Part shown: piece by piece, positions 34,356-44,818 of the stretch | Position numbering within the stretch: position 1 is the first letter of the stretch | Layout: each line of letters starts with the position of its first letter | Assembly: GCA_036023115.1 (NCBI GenBank) | Contig: JAYKKT010000059.1 | Coordinates: forward strand, 8,772,001-8,836,000 | Reading direction: 5' to 3' | Length of the DNA: 64,000 nucleotides | Origin: Brasenia schreberi | Taxonomy: Eukaryota; Streptophyta; Magnoliopsida; Nymphaeales; Cabombaceae | Notes under the pieces: generated by a model | Databases searched by the model: none | The model's input: only the letters and a program-made list of their open reading frames with translations | Told to the model about the DNA's origin: nothing | Position numbers and translations under genes: made by a program

Positions 34356-36535
34356 TACACCAACAACTAAGCCTTTTTTCATACTAGATGGGGTCGGTTA
34401 CATGGATTCTTTGTTTCCACATAGCCCTGTCATGTGTCATGCTAACAATTAACTTAATATAAACTAGATCATTCTTTATAATTTCTTTCTAACACTGGTT
34501 GTCTGATTCTTCTTTAATATTTTCACAATCTAATTTTTCATATCTTCTTACTGTAACGTCCTTTGGTCATCTTTTTAAATGATCAAATTAACTTAAATGA
34601 TTTTCCCTTATTTTATCCTATATTGGTACTACTCCCAATTGATTTTTAATAACCTTATTATGTATACGGTCTTTTCTTGTGTGACCACTCATCCATCTTA
34701 ACATTTTCATTTATGCTATGAAAATCTTTTGTACATGTTGATGATTAATTGTCCAATACTCAGAACTATAAAACATAGCAGGTCTAATTGTTGCTATATA
34801 ATATTTAGCTTTTAACTTTAATGATATCTTCTTATCACACATAATACTTGATATCCCTCTCCATTTTAGCCAACCAACATTAATTCTATGCGTAACAACT
34901 CCATATATTTTTTTCATCACTTTGAAAAATTGACCCTAGGTATTTAAAATTTTCCTTGTAAGGGATGCATTGTAAGCCAATCTTAATTTCTATGTCCTCA
35001 AGTACCCAAATGATCAAACTTACATTCCATATATTTTGTCTTTGTTATACTAAGTCGGAAGCCTTTACTTTCTAACATTTCTCGACTCATCCACTAACAC
35101 CATATCATCCATAAATAATATACACCAAGGTACTTCATCTTTAATATATTTTGTTAACTCATTAATAATCAATATAAATAAATATAGACTTAAAGTAGAT
35201 TCCTGATGTAATTTAATATTAACTTCAAAGGACTCTGTTCTTACTTCATGAGACCTCACACAAGTTTTGCATCATCGTATATCTCTTATAAGATTTATGT
35301 ATATCAATGAGATATCTCTTTTTCAAGGTTCTCCAAAGAACATCTCTTGACAACCTATCGTAAGCATTTTCTAGATTAATAAATATCATGTGAAGACTCT
35401 TCCTTTTTACTATAAAATGTTCTATAAAACATCTCAATAGGTAAATCTCTTCAATAGTAGATATGTTGGGCATGAATCTTTATTGGTTCTCCGTTGTACT
35501 CGATACTTTTTTTAAACTACGTTTGATAATTCTTTCCTACAATTTCATAGTATGACTCATTAACTTGATATCTCGATAATTCAAAAAATTTAAAACGTCT
35601 CTCTTATTCTTATATATGGGTATAAGTGTACTCGCTCTCCATTTCTCAATGGGTTCTCCATATTTCATTAAATAGTCTTTTGAGCCAAGTGAGTCCCACC
35701 TATCATAGGATTTTTCATACTTCTATAGGAATATCATTTTGTCCTACAAATTTACCAACCTTTATATATTTAAGAGCATATTTGACTTAATTCTTTTAAA
35801 TACACCGATAAAAATTATGTTTTATATACTTTTCTCGTTTAGCTAAATCTCTTAAGTTAATACTAACATTTGTATTTTTATAAAAGATCCTTAGTTTTTA
35901 CTTCATCTTGATAATTTTTCATCTACTTTTGGAATCATCATTCACTACTAGAATCTTCTCATCCTCATCTTTGATGCGTCTAACAAAAGTAAGATTCTTA
36001 ATTTTCTTATTTCTACTCGTAGTTATCTTAAAAATATTTATTTCACCTTTTTTTGAGTTAAGTGTTTTATATAAATCCTTCCAAATTTCGGTTTTTACTT
36101 CACTAGCGGCTTTTTCACTTTTTTCTTTGCTTTCTTATAAGACTCAAGTTTCAAATAGTCTTTTTAGCATAATACAATTTATAACGTACCTTCTTTACCT
36201 TAATTTTATCTTAAACCACGAAGCTTCTTTTTGTGCTAATACACCTCCCTTATAGTCCCCTAAAAAGTCTTTTGTTACTTCCTTAATATGTATAGTTATG
36301 TTGTTCCACAAACAATAAGGTATACCTATATAATTCTAAGTAACTCCTTCAAAAACTTTTTGTTAAAATATATCTTTTTTCTCATATTTGAGATTTGATC
36401 ATCTAGTCTAAACATTTTTATGCACTTTTTTTTATCTACCTTATTACTTGTAAATCCATACTTTCTCCTAAAATTACTTTACAATCTTTATAATATGATC
36501 TATTTTTTTTCTACAAACAAAATAATCAATTTTTA
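34356..36535 (-). mobile_element. Degenerate RTE-like LINE, minus strand
   Basis: The right-to-left reading goes from the endonuclease region (near 36530) through RT (IFINLENAYDRLSRDVLW at about 35350-35400; LFMDDMVLVDES at about 35090) and the C-terminal domain (MKKIYGVVTHRINVGWLKWR, near 34860) to the tail AACAACTAAGCC at 34362. It is heavily mutated, clearly older than the copy at 27650. The region 35908-36255 on the plus strand shows a long frame that is only the shadow of this element. Confidence 0.82.
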
Positions 36536-36942
36536 CTTTCTTCTTTGATCTGAATTCATACCCAAAATGACTAATCGGGTTCTGTCAGTATAACTGTGAA
36601 ATCGAAATACATTAGGATTTTACTCGACCTGAATCGTTTGATGAAATTTTGAGTGATAACGGTATGTAAAGAGTCCTCCTACCTATACCATTTAGAGAAG
36701 CTTTTATTCAGCAAAAGGCTCAGACAGACTGACAGTGGTCAATTCCAAAAGCTTTTATTCATCCTTAAATGTCCACCGCACATCTCGCTTGACGGAAACT
36801 TATCAGGAACTCCCACAAAACACAAAGCAAAAGAGCATGGTTTTCAAGTCAGATGTGCGGTGGAGATCATATTCCATGTAACCTTATCTCTTCTCCCTGA
36901 TTAGAAATTTCTGTTGCACCAACTAGGAACGTTGGTGGGTGC
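36536..36942. other. Intergenic DNA, nothing recognised
   Basis: Contains two related words, AAAAGCTTTTATTCA, at about 36700 and 36745, but no protein similarity that I can identify. Confidence 0.35.
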
Positions 36943-37398
36943 TCAGTCCCTCCCGTCGCTATACCAGCCATGCTTGGAAGAGTCACCATCCCCCTTCAGG
37001 GCATAAGCCTCCTCTTCATGGATGGTATCATCCCCGACCAACAGCTGCTCATACAGCATCCGCAATGGGCTCGCCAAGCCAATGAGGATGCAGCTGACGT
37101 TGGTGACAATGATGCAGCCGATAAATTAACCCGGCACCCGTGAGTTGCTCCATCAATTGGACATAACCCGAACTGCCACAGACAGCAACCCTTGAGTTGG
37201 TCACTGGTAGGAAGAGGGCACAGAGGTAAGGCTCCCGAGAACAGACCAGTGGTGATGCCGCAGAAGACAAGGGCTACAGCATGTTTGTGGAAGACATCCA
37301 CTGTGTTGTCAACTTGGACCTCTTGCGCACTACCATCATGGTGAACCATGGGATGCTTCATGAGAGCATCCCCATGACTATTGCAACCCAACTTTGAA
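36943..37398 (-). pseudogene. AMT2/AMT3-type ammonium transporter pseudogene, 3' part
   Basis: Minus-strand text spread over three frames matches the end of plant AMT2-type transporters: VQVDNTVDVFHKHAVALVF, then SREPYLCALFLPVTNSRVAV, GYVQLMEQLTGAGLI, and finally LLVGDDTIHEEEAYALKGD before a stop at 36943-36945. In functional members these parts form the last membrane helices (with the D-T-x-x-x-F-x-x-H-x-V pore motif) and the cytosolic C-terminal tail that gates the channel. Here at least two frameshifts separate them and the N-terminal two thirds are absent, so it is non-functional. It lies downstream of the PPR gene with no functional link. Confidence 0.75.
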
Positions 37399-37801
37399 CA
37401 ATGCCTGCAATAGATTGGTCAACAATTCAGAGGATTTCAATTAATTAGAAACTATAAATTAACTTTTCTTTTGTAAATCCATCCTTTGTTTTCTAACCAT
37501 TTTCAAATTAGATCCTCCCTTTTGGCTATCCATATAAAAAGTCGATTTCCTCACGTACAGCTTATTCAGATTTACATACGGCCAGGTCTCAACAGACTAA
37601 CAGAATGAAGAAATTGAATTTGTGCGTTTATATACCCTACGCGATGCTTAGAAACACATACACTCACTCGATAATGGCAATGTAATAAATTTATCTTTTA
37701 TCTTTTTTTACACATGCTTAGCAATCGTATTCTCAAGGAAATGCATGAATATCATGTCAAAAGTATTCTTAATAGAATCTTCATCTCTCTCTCACACATA
37801 T

Positions 37802-37854
<53 letters not shown>

Positions 37855-38047
37855 ACTAGTATATGCTAACATAAGTGTTAATAAATTCTAAACAAATCTC
37901 AACATTCATCTTTGAAATAAGATATAACTATACAAAATTACACATGTATTTTTTTATTTTTTAAAGTTAAATTTCAATCATTCATAATGAATAACAGTTA
38001 TATTTATTTGAATTTACTAACCTAAATATACTAGTATATATCAGTTT

Positions 38048-38079
<32 letters not shown>

Positions 38080-38160
38080 AAGAGAGAGAGAGAGAGAGAG
38101 AGTATGGAGACGTTGAACCTGCCGTGTTTAAAAATAAGTCAATTAGCCCTATAGTGTCTA
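37399..38160. other. Intergenic DNA with (TA)n at 37808-37850
   Basis: A (TA)n run of about 22 units (37808-37850) and a GA run near 38076-38101. Otherwise AT-rich and without recognisable genes. Confidence 0.5.
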
Positions 38161-38231
38161 CATTAATGAATATAGGCAAACCTTCTCGAGGAGTGAGAGC
38201 GAGTGACTGAGGGAGTCCGGCCTAGCCATGG

Positions 38232-38318
38232 AAGGCTGACCGTACAGAGGGGTCGAAGGAGTGCGTTGCAGCCAGAAGGAGGGGTCGAAGGAGAGTGCGT
38301 TGCAGCCAGAAGGAGCCG
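38232..38318. repeat. Imperfect tandem repeat of about 35 bp, two copies
   Basis: GAGGGGTCGAAGGAG followed by TGCGTTGCAGCCAGAAGGA occurs twice in succession, the second copy with a 2-bp insertion. The area is rich in G+C and has short frames on both strands without recognised domains. It lies 3' of the PPR gene. Confidence 0.7.
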
Positions 38319-38899
38319 GCGAGAGTGCATCTGCTGCGGATTGAGAGCATTAGGCCGGATAGCTTGCAAAGCTATCGGCTGGCGCAGCTCACAGGTCCGA
38401 TTGAAGTTCGGCTGGTGTCGAGGGCGTCACAAAGATGAAGGTTCCAAGTTCGACACGTAGAGTATGCATATCTAAAACTCTGCCTAACCCCAGCTTGATA
38501 AAAAGGAAACAAAAGGCACCAGAAAATTACCAGCCGCCGGGTTATACAGACGAGGCACCGTTCTTCCACTTGGTCCCTGTTCATCTTAACGTTGTCTGTT
38601 ACCATGGCAGAAACACCCCCTACAGAGAAAATGAAAATGACGTTTAATCTCTACGATTGTCCTTTGCTTTCATGTACATCCGAACTCAGCTGGGGTTGCT
38701 GGCACTGCAGTTGACGCAGTCATCATCTATGATAAGTATGAGAACGTGTTTCACTCAGAGCGTCAGTTCACCAGGCAGGGCACTCGATTCACGAGCTGCA
38801 GGGCGTGCATCCCTGGCTTCGGCATCCTTCTTGTAACACAGAAAAAAGATGTAAGTATAAGAATGTGTTGATAGATGTCTGAATTGGTTTGAACTCTCA
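38319..38899. other. Region 3' of the PPR gene, no gene recognised
   Basis: Short overlapping frames occur on both strands, none with recognisable domains. Part of it is probably the 3' untranslated region of the minus-strand PPR gene. Confidence 0.35.
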
Positions 38900-41755
38900 C
38901 TACCAGTAGTCTCCACATGAGCATAAACCATTTTTGAAATGATGGAAACGGTATCGATCTCTTATAATGATCTCCCTGGCAATGACTTCGGAAAATAGCT
39001 TGGCAGCAGTGTGGCAATCAGAGCAGATCCGAAGGTTCTTCATAACTGTGATAGGTGCTCCGGGTGCCATGCTGAGAACGCCATAAGCAATCGCCAGCTT
39101 TTCGCTGTGATATGAAAGACTGGCACCTTTGTGCTCCTCGTCAACGTTGTGGGGATCACAACTTGGGTCTTTCACATAGCCCTTGATTTCAATCAGCTTA
39201 ATCAACTCATCCAGCTTTTCATAGATCTCTAACATCTGAGGGTGTGATCTATCTTCTTTTTGAAAAATATGAACCTTCCCTTTTACCTCTATCCAGCTGC
39301 ACCCACTCTCCAATGTCAAACTTTTAGACTTAATAATCTTTCTCAAGTTAGCCATCTCTTCCCAGCGTTCTTCCCAAGCATAAATGTTAGATAGAAGCAA
39401 ATAACTCGAAGCATCTGAAGGCTCCAATTCCATCAGCTTTTCTGCAGCCAACTTGCCAAGTGTGGACTCCTTATACTTCCTGCAAGCACTAAGTAAAATT
39501 CTCCACTGCAAACTGGAAGGTGGAACCGGCATTTCTTGAATAAGTTTTGCTGCCTCCTCAAGGCGTCCTACACGACCATAAAGATCTACCACACCTGCAT
39601 AATGCTCTAAGCTAGGATTGATGTTATGATCTTTACTCATAGAGTCAAAAAATCTTTGGCCTTCCTCTACCAGGCCTACATGACTACAAGCTGAAAGTAC
39701 TCCTCTAAAAGTTACCGAATCAGGCTCGACACCTGTTCCTTGCATCTCACGGAAAAGATTTAAAGCATCTTTTCCCTGTCCATGTTGTGCCAAGCTTGTA
39801 ATCATGGCATTCCAAGTCACAATATTTCGGTCTTTCATATTGTCGAATATCTTGAATGCATCATTTATCCTTCCACACCTAGCATACATAGTTAGCATAG
39901 CGTTCCTAACGGATATGCTGGACAAGAAGCCACTTTTTTCAACGAGAGCTGCTATCTGCTTGCCTTTATCTAATGATGCAGCTGAACTCAGAACAATCAA
40001 AAAGGTGAGGCTGGTAGGACGTACACATACCCGATACATCCTCCGAAACAATTCAAGGGCTTCTTTATTCATCCCAAACTTGTCATATCCTGTGAGCATT
40101 GCATTCCAAGAGACAGCATCCCTTTGAAATGCAATGCTTTCAAAGACCTTCTCTGCGGAAGGCAAGCTTCCATAATGCACATACATGGTGAGTAAAGAGT
40201 TATCGACAAACAAGTTACGCTCATGTCCGGACTTCACAGCAAACCCATGGATATGTTCTCCCAAGAGATCTCGGTTTGCCAAATGCACATCCACGACTTG
40301 ACTGGCCGCACCTAATGCGCCAGTGAATGAGATGTGATTACAACCAGCACCTTGTCGATGCATCACATAGAACAAACCAAGAGCTTCTTCATGATTCCCA
40401 GCTTCAACATGAGCACATATCAAAGCATTGAATGAAACAGCATCGGTTGCACTGATTTCAGAGAAGACCTTCACAGCTTGTGATATTCTTTCGCACTTTG
40501 CATACATACTCAGAAGTGAATTCTTAACAAATGTAAACGTCTCAAACCCGATTTTGATTAAGAAGCAATGAATCTGTTTACCTCCTTCCAGACAATCAGC
40601 CGAACCGCAGGAGCCGAGAATAGTGGCAATAACAACGTGATCGACCGAAATCCTCTCTCCTCGCATCCAGCTGAACAGCTCCATAGCCAACAATGGATAA
40701 CCATTCACAGCATACTTGCTGATCATCACCGTCCATGAAACCGCATCTCGTACAGGCATATCGTCAAACACTTGGCGCGCTTCGTCCAACCTTCCAACAT
40801 CCGAGTAGACATTCATCAAGGAGCATCCGACACAAGCACGCCGATCCAACCCGTGGCGCACAATCTGTGCGTGGACTTGCTGCCCCATGATGAGAGTCGA
40901 GGAGACACCGAGAAGATTAACAAAGGTGACGTCGGTGGGCTTCAAACCATTCTCCAGCATCCGCTTATACAAAGCAAATCCATCTGTGCCATGGGCATTC
41001 GCAGCCATCAAACAGTTCCAAGAAATCACATCTCTTTCGGGCATTTCGTCGAACACTTGGTTCGCGAAAACTGATTCCCCAAACCTCCCGTACATCGAGA
41101 TCAAGACGTTGTTCACGCACAAACAATTAGGCATTCCCACCTTGATCACCACGCCGTGGACTTGCTCCCCTTCTCGCACCAAGAACGCGGCCGAGCAAGC
41201 ACGAAGCACGGCAGTGAAAGTGAACTCATTCCCAGGGACTCCAAAGCCGAGAAAGTCCTTGAAGCAGAGGAATGCGTCTGGGTACCGATGGACAGCGGCG
41301 AATCCAGAGATCATGGTGGTCCAGGAGACGACGTCCCGCAGAGGCATTTCGCCGAACAGGTCGTAGGCACGGGAGATGCAGCCGCACTTAACGTACATAT
41401 TAAGAAGGACGTTGTGGACGACGATGTCGGGCCGAAAACCGACGAGGGCCATGTGGGAGTGAACACGGATACCTTGCTGCAGGTCTCCGTGCCGGGCGCA
41501 TTCCCGAAGTAGTCGGGCGTACACGGCGTAGCCGGCCGGAGGAGAAGACTGGGTGACGCTGTCCGCCGGAGAGAAGAGGGCGTCAACTGCAAGTCCAAGG
41601 CGTCCATCTTTGCAGAGATCGAACACGAGGCGGGTGAGATCTTTTCTCCTTCCACTGGACACGCTGGAGGCACAAGAAACGGCGGTGGCAGTGGCGGTGG
41701 CGGTGGCGGTGGAAAGAATTCTTCCGGAGCACAAAGTCCGCTTCAAAGGCAGCAT
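38900..41755 (-). CDS. PPR protein, PLS class with E/E+ and DYW domain, 951 aa
   Basis: A single uninterrupted minus-strand frame encodes 951 residues. The first ~50 residues (MLPLKRTLCSGRIL..., with a (TA)5 Thr-Ala run) look like an organelle-targeting peptide. Repeated pentatricopeptide modules follow, seen as recurring NVLLNMYVKCG, LISMYGRFG, DVVSWTTMISGF and DAVSWNAMLTGY blocks, then E/E+ motifs (SWIEVKGKVHIF). The C-terminal DYW domain has the deaminase-like HSEK (His883-Glu885), CSDCH (Cys911, Cys914) and the ending CSCGDYW. The family binds organelle transcripts and converts specific C to U; the zinc-binding and catalytic residues are all present. The gene is intronless, as is usual for PPRs. 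The start is the first ATG of the frame and gives a plausible transit peptide. Organelle and target RNA cannot be read from the sequence. Confidence 0.95.
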   Translation of the reverse strand: MLPLKRTLCSGRILSTATATATATAVSCASSVSSGRRKDLTRLVFDLCKDGRLGLAVDALFSPADSVTQSSPPAGYAVYARLLRECARHGDLQQGIRVHSHMALVGFRPDIVVHNVLLNMYVKCGCISRAYDLFGEMPLRDVVSWTTMISGFAAVHRYPDAFLCFKDFLGFGVPGNEFTFTAVLRACSAAFLVREGEQVHGVVIKVGMPNCLCVNNVLISMYGRFGESVFANQVFDEMPERDVISWNCLMAANAHGTDGFALYKRMLENGLKPTDVTFVNLLGVSSTLIMGQQVHAQIVRHGLDRRACVGCSLMNVYSDVGRLDEARQVFDDMPVRDAVSWTVMISKYAVNGYPLLAMELFSWMRGERISVDHVVIATILGSCGSADCLEGGKQIHCFLIKIGFETFTFVKNSLLSMYAKCERISQAVKVFSEISATDAVSFNALICAHVEAGNHEEALGLFYVMHRQGAGCNHISFTGALGAASQVVDVHLANRDLLGEHIHGFAVKSGHERNLFVDNSLLTMYVHYGSLPSAEKVFESIAFQRDAVSWNAMLTGYDKFGMNKEALELFRRMYRVCVRPTSLTFLIVLSSAASLDKGKQIAALVEKSGFLSSISVRNAMLTMYARCGRINDAFKIFDNMKDRNIVTWNAMITSLAQHGQGKDALNLFREMQGTGVEPDSVTFRGVLSACSHVGLVEEGQRFFDSMSKDHNINPSLEHYAGVVDLYGRVGRLEEAAKLIQEMPVPPSSLQWRILLSACRKYKESTLGKLAAEKLMELEPSDASSYLLLSNIYAWEERWEEMANLRKIIKSKSLTLESGCSWIEVKGKVHIFQKEDRSHPQMLEIYEKLDELIKLIEIKGYVKDPSCDPHNVDEEHKGASLSYHSEKLAIAYGVLSMAPGAPITVMKNLRICSDCHTAAKLFSEVIAREIIIRDRYRFHHFKNGLCSCGDYW

Positions 41756-43240
41756 GCTGGGTGGGTGCGATTAAAATCGGCGGTCGGCGGCATTCGATAG
41801 TCGCCAACTGATACCGTCCACACCGGACGGAGCGGACGGATCGCGTCACGCTTGATCCGATTATTGTCGAGAAGAGATCTATCGTCATAGATCTAGACAT
41901 GTTTGATTCGTGGTGCAAGAGGCCTCTGGTACTAGAAGTGCAGTCTTAGACTCACATGAACTTGCAACTATAATTTCGAAAAATATGTTTTGCTGTTTGA
42001 TAGGTGAGATGCTTATGTTTTTGTGTGAGGTGGAGTAGTAACATGAAAGAGAATGAAGAATTTGTGTTAGTTCCAAGCTCATGAGTCCGGTTCCTATAAC
42101 TCATCTCTCACTTGGTGCCAATGTTTTTGACTCAAATTAGATTTGTGAAACTATAATTTTATATCAGTAATGAGTAATGGGTTTTGTATTTTATGTATAA
42201 CGAAACTTAAAATTGTCATCAAACATCGCAGTTCAATTTTCCTAGAATCATGAATCAAACACCCTCTAGTTTGTTCATGATTTATATGTATATTTATGAA
42301 CAATTTATGTTTGAACATGGGCTACTCGTGTCTGGCTTGTTTCTGTACAAGCTAGCTTTATACGTATATTTATGAACAATTTATGTTTGAACATGTTCAT
42401 GAGATATTCATTAATTTATAACAAGTTGAGCTCGAACACGATGAATCAAGTTCGTTTGGACTTGCATTTGTGTTAGTTTTAGCTCATTTTCGAGCATTGC
42501 CCAAGCAAACATTTACACTTCTACTTGTGCATGATCTATTAGAAGGTTTACGTGAATTTACGAGTTTATGACGAGAAGAACGATCCGAGAACAATTTGTC
42601 TTATATGGCAATCTTCAAAACTTAAGTTGAGATGAACACAAAATGTTCGTGTTTAGCTTAGTTAAGGTCATGAACCGAATAGGACAAACTAGGAACGAGC
42701 CCAATCAAGTTGTTTACCAGCTCTAACTATAATATGTGTTTGTTTTGTATTATTTTCAGAGAAATCACTGATCATTTCGTGTCCAATATCTATTGACTTA
42801 ACTTTTTTCTTTGGGTTAGGTAGTTTTATTTATTTTTTTACTTTCAATTCTAAATTTTAAATCAATTTGATTGTTTTGGTGCTTGAAAACCAATCAATAA
42901 CCAAACATAAAAAATTATTAAAAGAAAAGGTATACCATAATATGATATTCCGGTTTGGTTTGGTTCAGTTGGATTGATAGTTTGTGCTTAAGTATGTTAA
43001 TTTTGGTATATCATAATATCTATTATCCAAACATTTCATGTTACTAGATAAATAAAGGAAGTATTGATTGCTATTATTGATAAAGTTGCTTTCAGTGGCC
43101 TAAAATATAACTCAACTTAAACCTTGAAAAGGGTTTATGAGAAATTAGTTACAACTGAAAACTGAACCAAACTGACCAATGCACACTGTTACCAATATGC
43201 AATACCGATACTTATTTTACACACATGTGCATGTGCAGGC
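41756..43240. other. Intergenic DNA upstream of the PPR gene
   Basis: The first 150 bp are G+C rich and probably hold the PPR promoter and leader. The rest is AT-rich. Words around TTATGAACAATTTATGTTTGAACATG recur at about 42290 and 42370, an imperfect direct repeat of about 75 bp. No genes are recognised. Confidence 0.45.
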
Positions 43241-43782
43241 ACACACATATGAGAGAGAGAGAGAGAGAATCCATGAGCATATATAATTCATGCTCAAATC
43301 CACTTTATCATCTCAATTGTTCAATCTTTGAGAAAAATTGTTGAAGTGATAAAGCAAAAAAGCATTTAATGTGCATGATACACTAAATGTTTGTTTACGA
43401 AAATACAATAATATTTTTTACTTTTTATATTCAAATCTACACAATTGATTATATGAATTGAATGGCATAAATGTTCAAGTTGATTAACATGGATGGGTGT
43501 GTATTTACCACTTTTGCTATATATATATATAGGTAATGGTATATGCATATTGTCTTTTGATATATAATCTTACACAAACATCTCTACTGTTTAATCTTTG
43601 AGATGAATAGTGAAGATTTGAATCACTTTGCATTTAATGAACATGGTGCATTAAAGTACACAACTAACAATATTTTTAGTTCAAAACTCTATCGTTGATT
43701 TCAAAGATTAAACAATTGAAATGTTATACGAGATTATGCACCAAAAGACATTATTCATGTAGCACTACTCATCTCTCTCTCT

Positions 43783-43785
43783 CTC

Positions 43786-43881
<96 letters not shown>

Positions 43882-43882
43882 C
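43783..43882. repeat. (TA)n/(GA)n compound microsatellite
   Basis: CT units, then about 40 TA units with a few CATA interruptions, then a GA run. The right end adjoins a 69-bp tandem duplication. Confidence 0.95.
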
Positions 43883-44001
43883 TGTAGCATGGTGTTTGAA
43901 ACTTCAAGCAAAGACCTCAACTTTTAGTACATGAGAGAGAGAGAGAGAGACTGTAGCATGGTGTTTGAAACTTCAAGCAAAGACCTCAACTTTTAGTAGA
44001 T
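43865..44001. repeat. 69-bp tandem duplication
   Basis: A unit made of a GA run followed by CTGTAGCATGGTGTTTGAAA and CTTCAAGCAAAGACCTCAAC with TTTTAGTA occurs twice in succession. The word CTGTAGCATGG starts at 43882 and again at 43951. The copies are almost identical, so the duplication is recent, probably through slippage at the GA run. Confidence 0.9.
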
Positions 44002-44818
44002 ATCAGAGGCAATTGGCTGTCCTCTATCATTGTAAAGTACATATTAAACGGCTTCCAAAATGATGCAATCTTGCAGCCGAACATCTTTAAGGATGGCAAT
44101 ATTGCCCAGAGGTTCACAATAAAAATGGGGCTGCCAAATGAGATCAATAGCTCATTGTTTGTTCCTGGCTACGGGTTCGACTCACAACTTGAAGGTCATG
44201 AGTTCGACACTCACTTTGGCCTCCCCTTTGTACGAAACAAAACTTGTCGCTTGGTTCATACTAGCTTGTTTCGGCTTAGCTCAGTAACCTAACGAAAGAC
44301 ATGCCAACTTGGGACATATGTGTCTTTGATAGGTCAAGACATCTATTTTATTTTTATGATGAAGATTTTGCTAAAAAGCAAAATTTTTAAAATTAAAAAG
44401 CACATTTATTGTTTTCTAACGTCCAGCTTGTAGCTCATTCTGTTAATAGTCTATGTTCATAAATGAGTAAATGGGGTCGGTTTCAGTCTCAACAGTTCTT
44501 TGATCTGCAACGAAACAACAAACCTCAGCTACAAGTCTCCTCACAATCATCTTTAGTGAAATCCAATAATTAGTATTCAAACACTTCAGACAACAACACA
44601 AACCAAAAGTCTCCTCACAATCACTAATATTTCACGACAATGAAGATCGGAGGGGATAAATGAGTAAAAGCTAACAAGTAAATCTTGTGAAAGGCAGATC
44701 CGCAGCCAATCGCTAGCAAGTCCCTCAGTTGCAATGATCAACTCTACAGCTCCTTATTATGTCTTGGAAAAATCTCACAAAAAACAGCATATAGTGTTTC
44801 AACATGCATAGGAAGCAG
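44002..44818. other. Region 3' of HISN6, no further gene recognised
   Basis: The part nearest 44818 is likely the 3' untranslated region of HISN6 (transcribed leftwards). The rest shows no coding similarity. Confidence 0.4.

Noticed and set aside
35908..36255. A 115-codon plus-strand frame with hydrophobic text
   Set aside because: It is the antisense shadow of the degenerate minus-strand LINE at 34356-36535.
40772..41512. Several plus-strand frames of 100-159 codons
   Set aside because: They are antisense to the PPR coding sequence, whose base composition leaves long open shadows.
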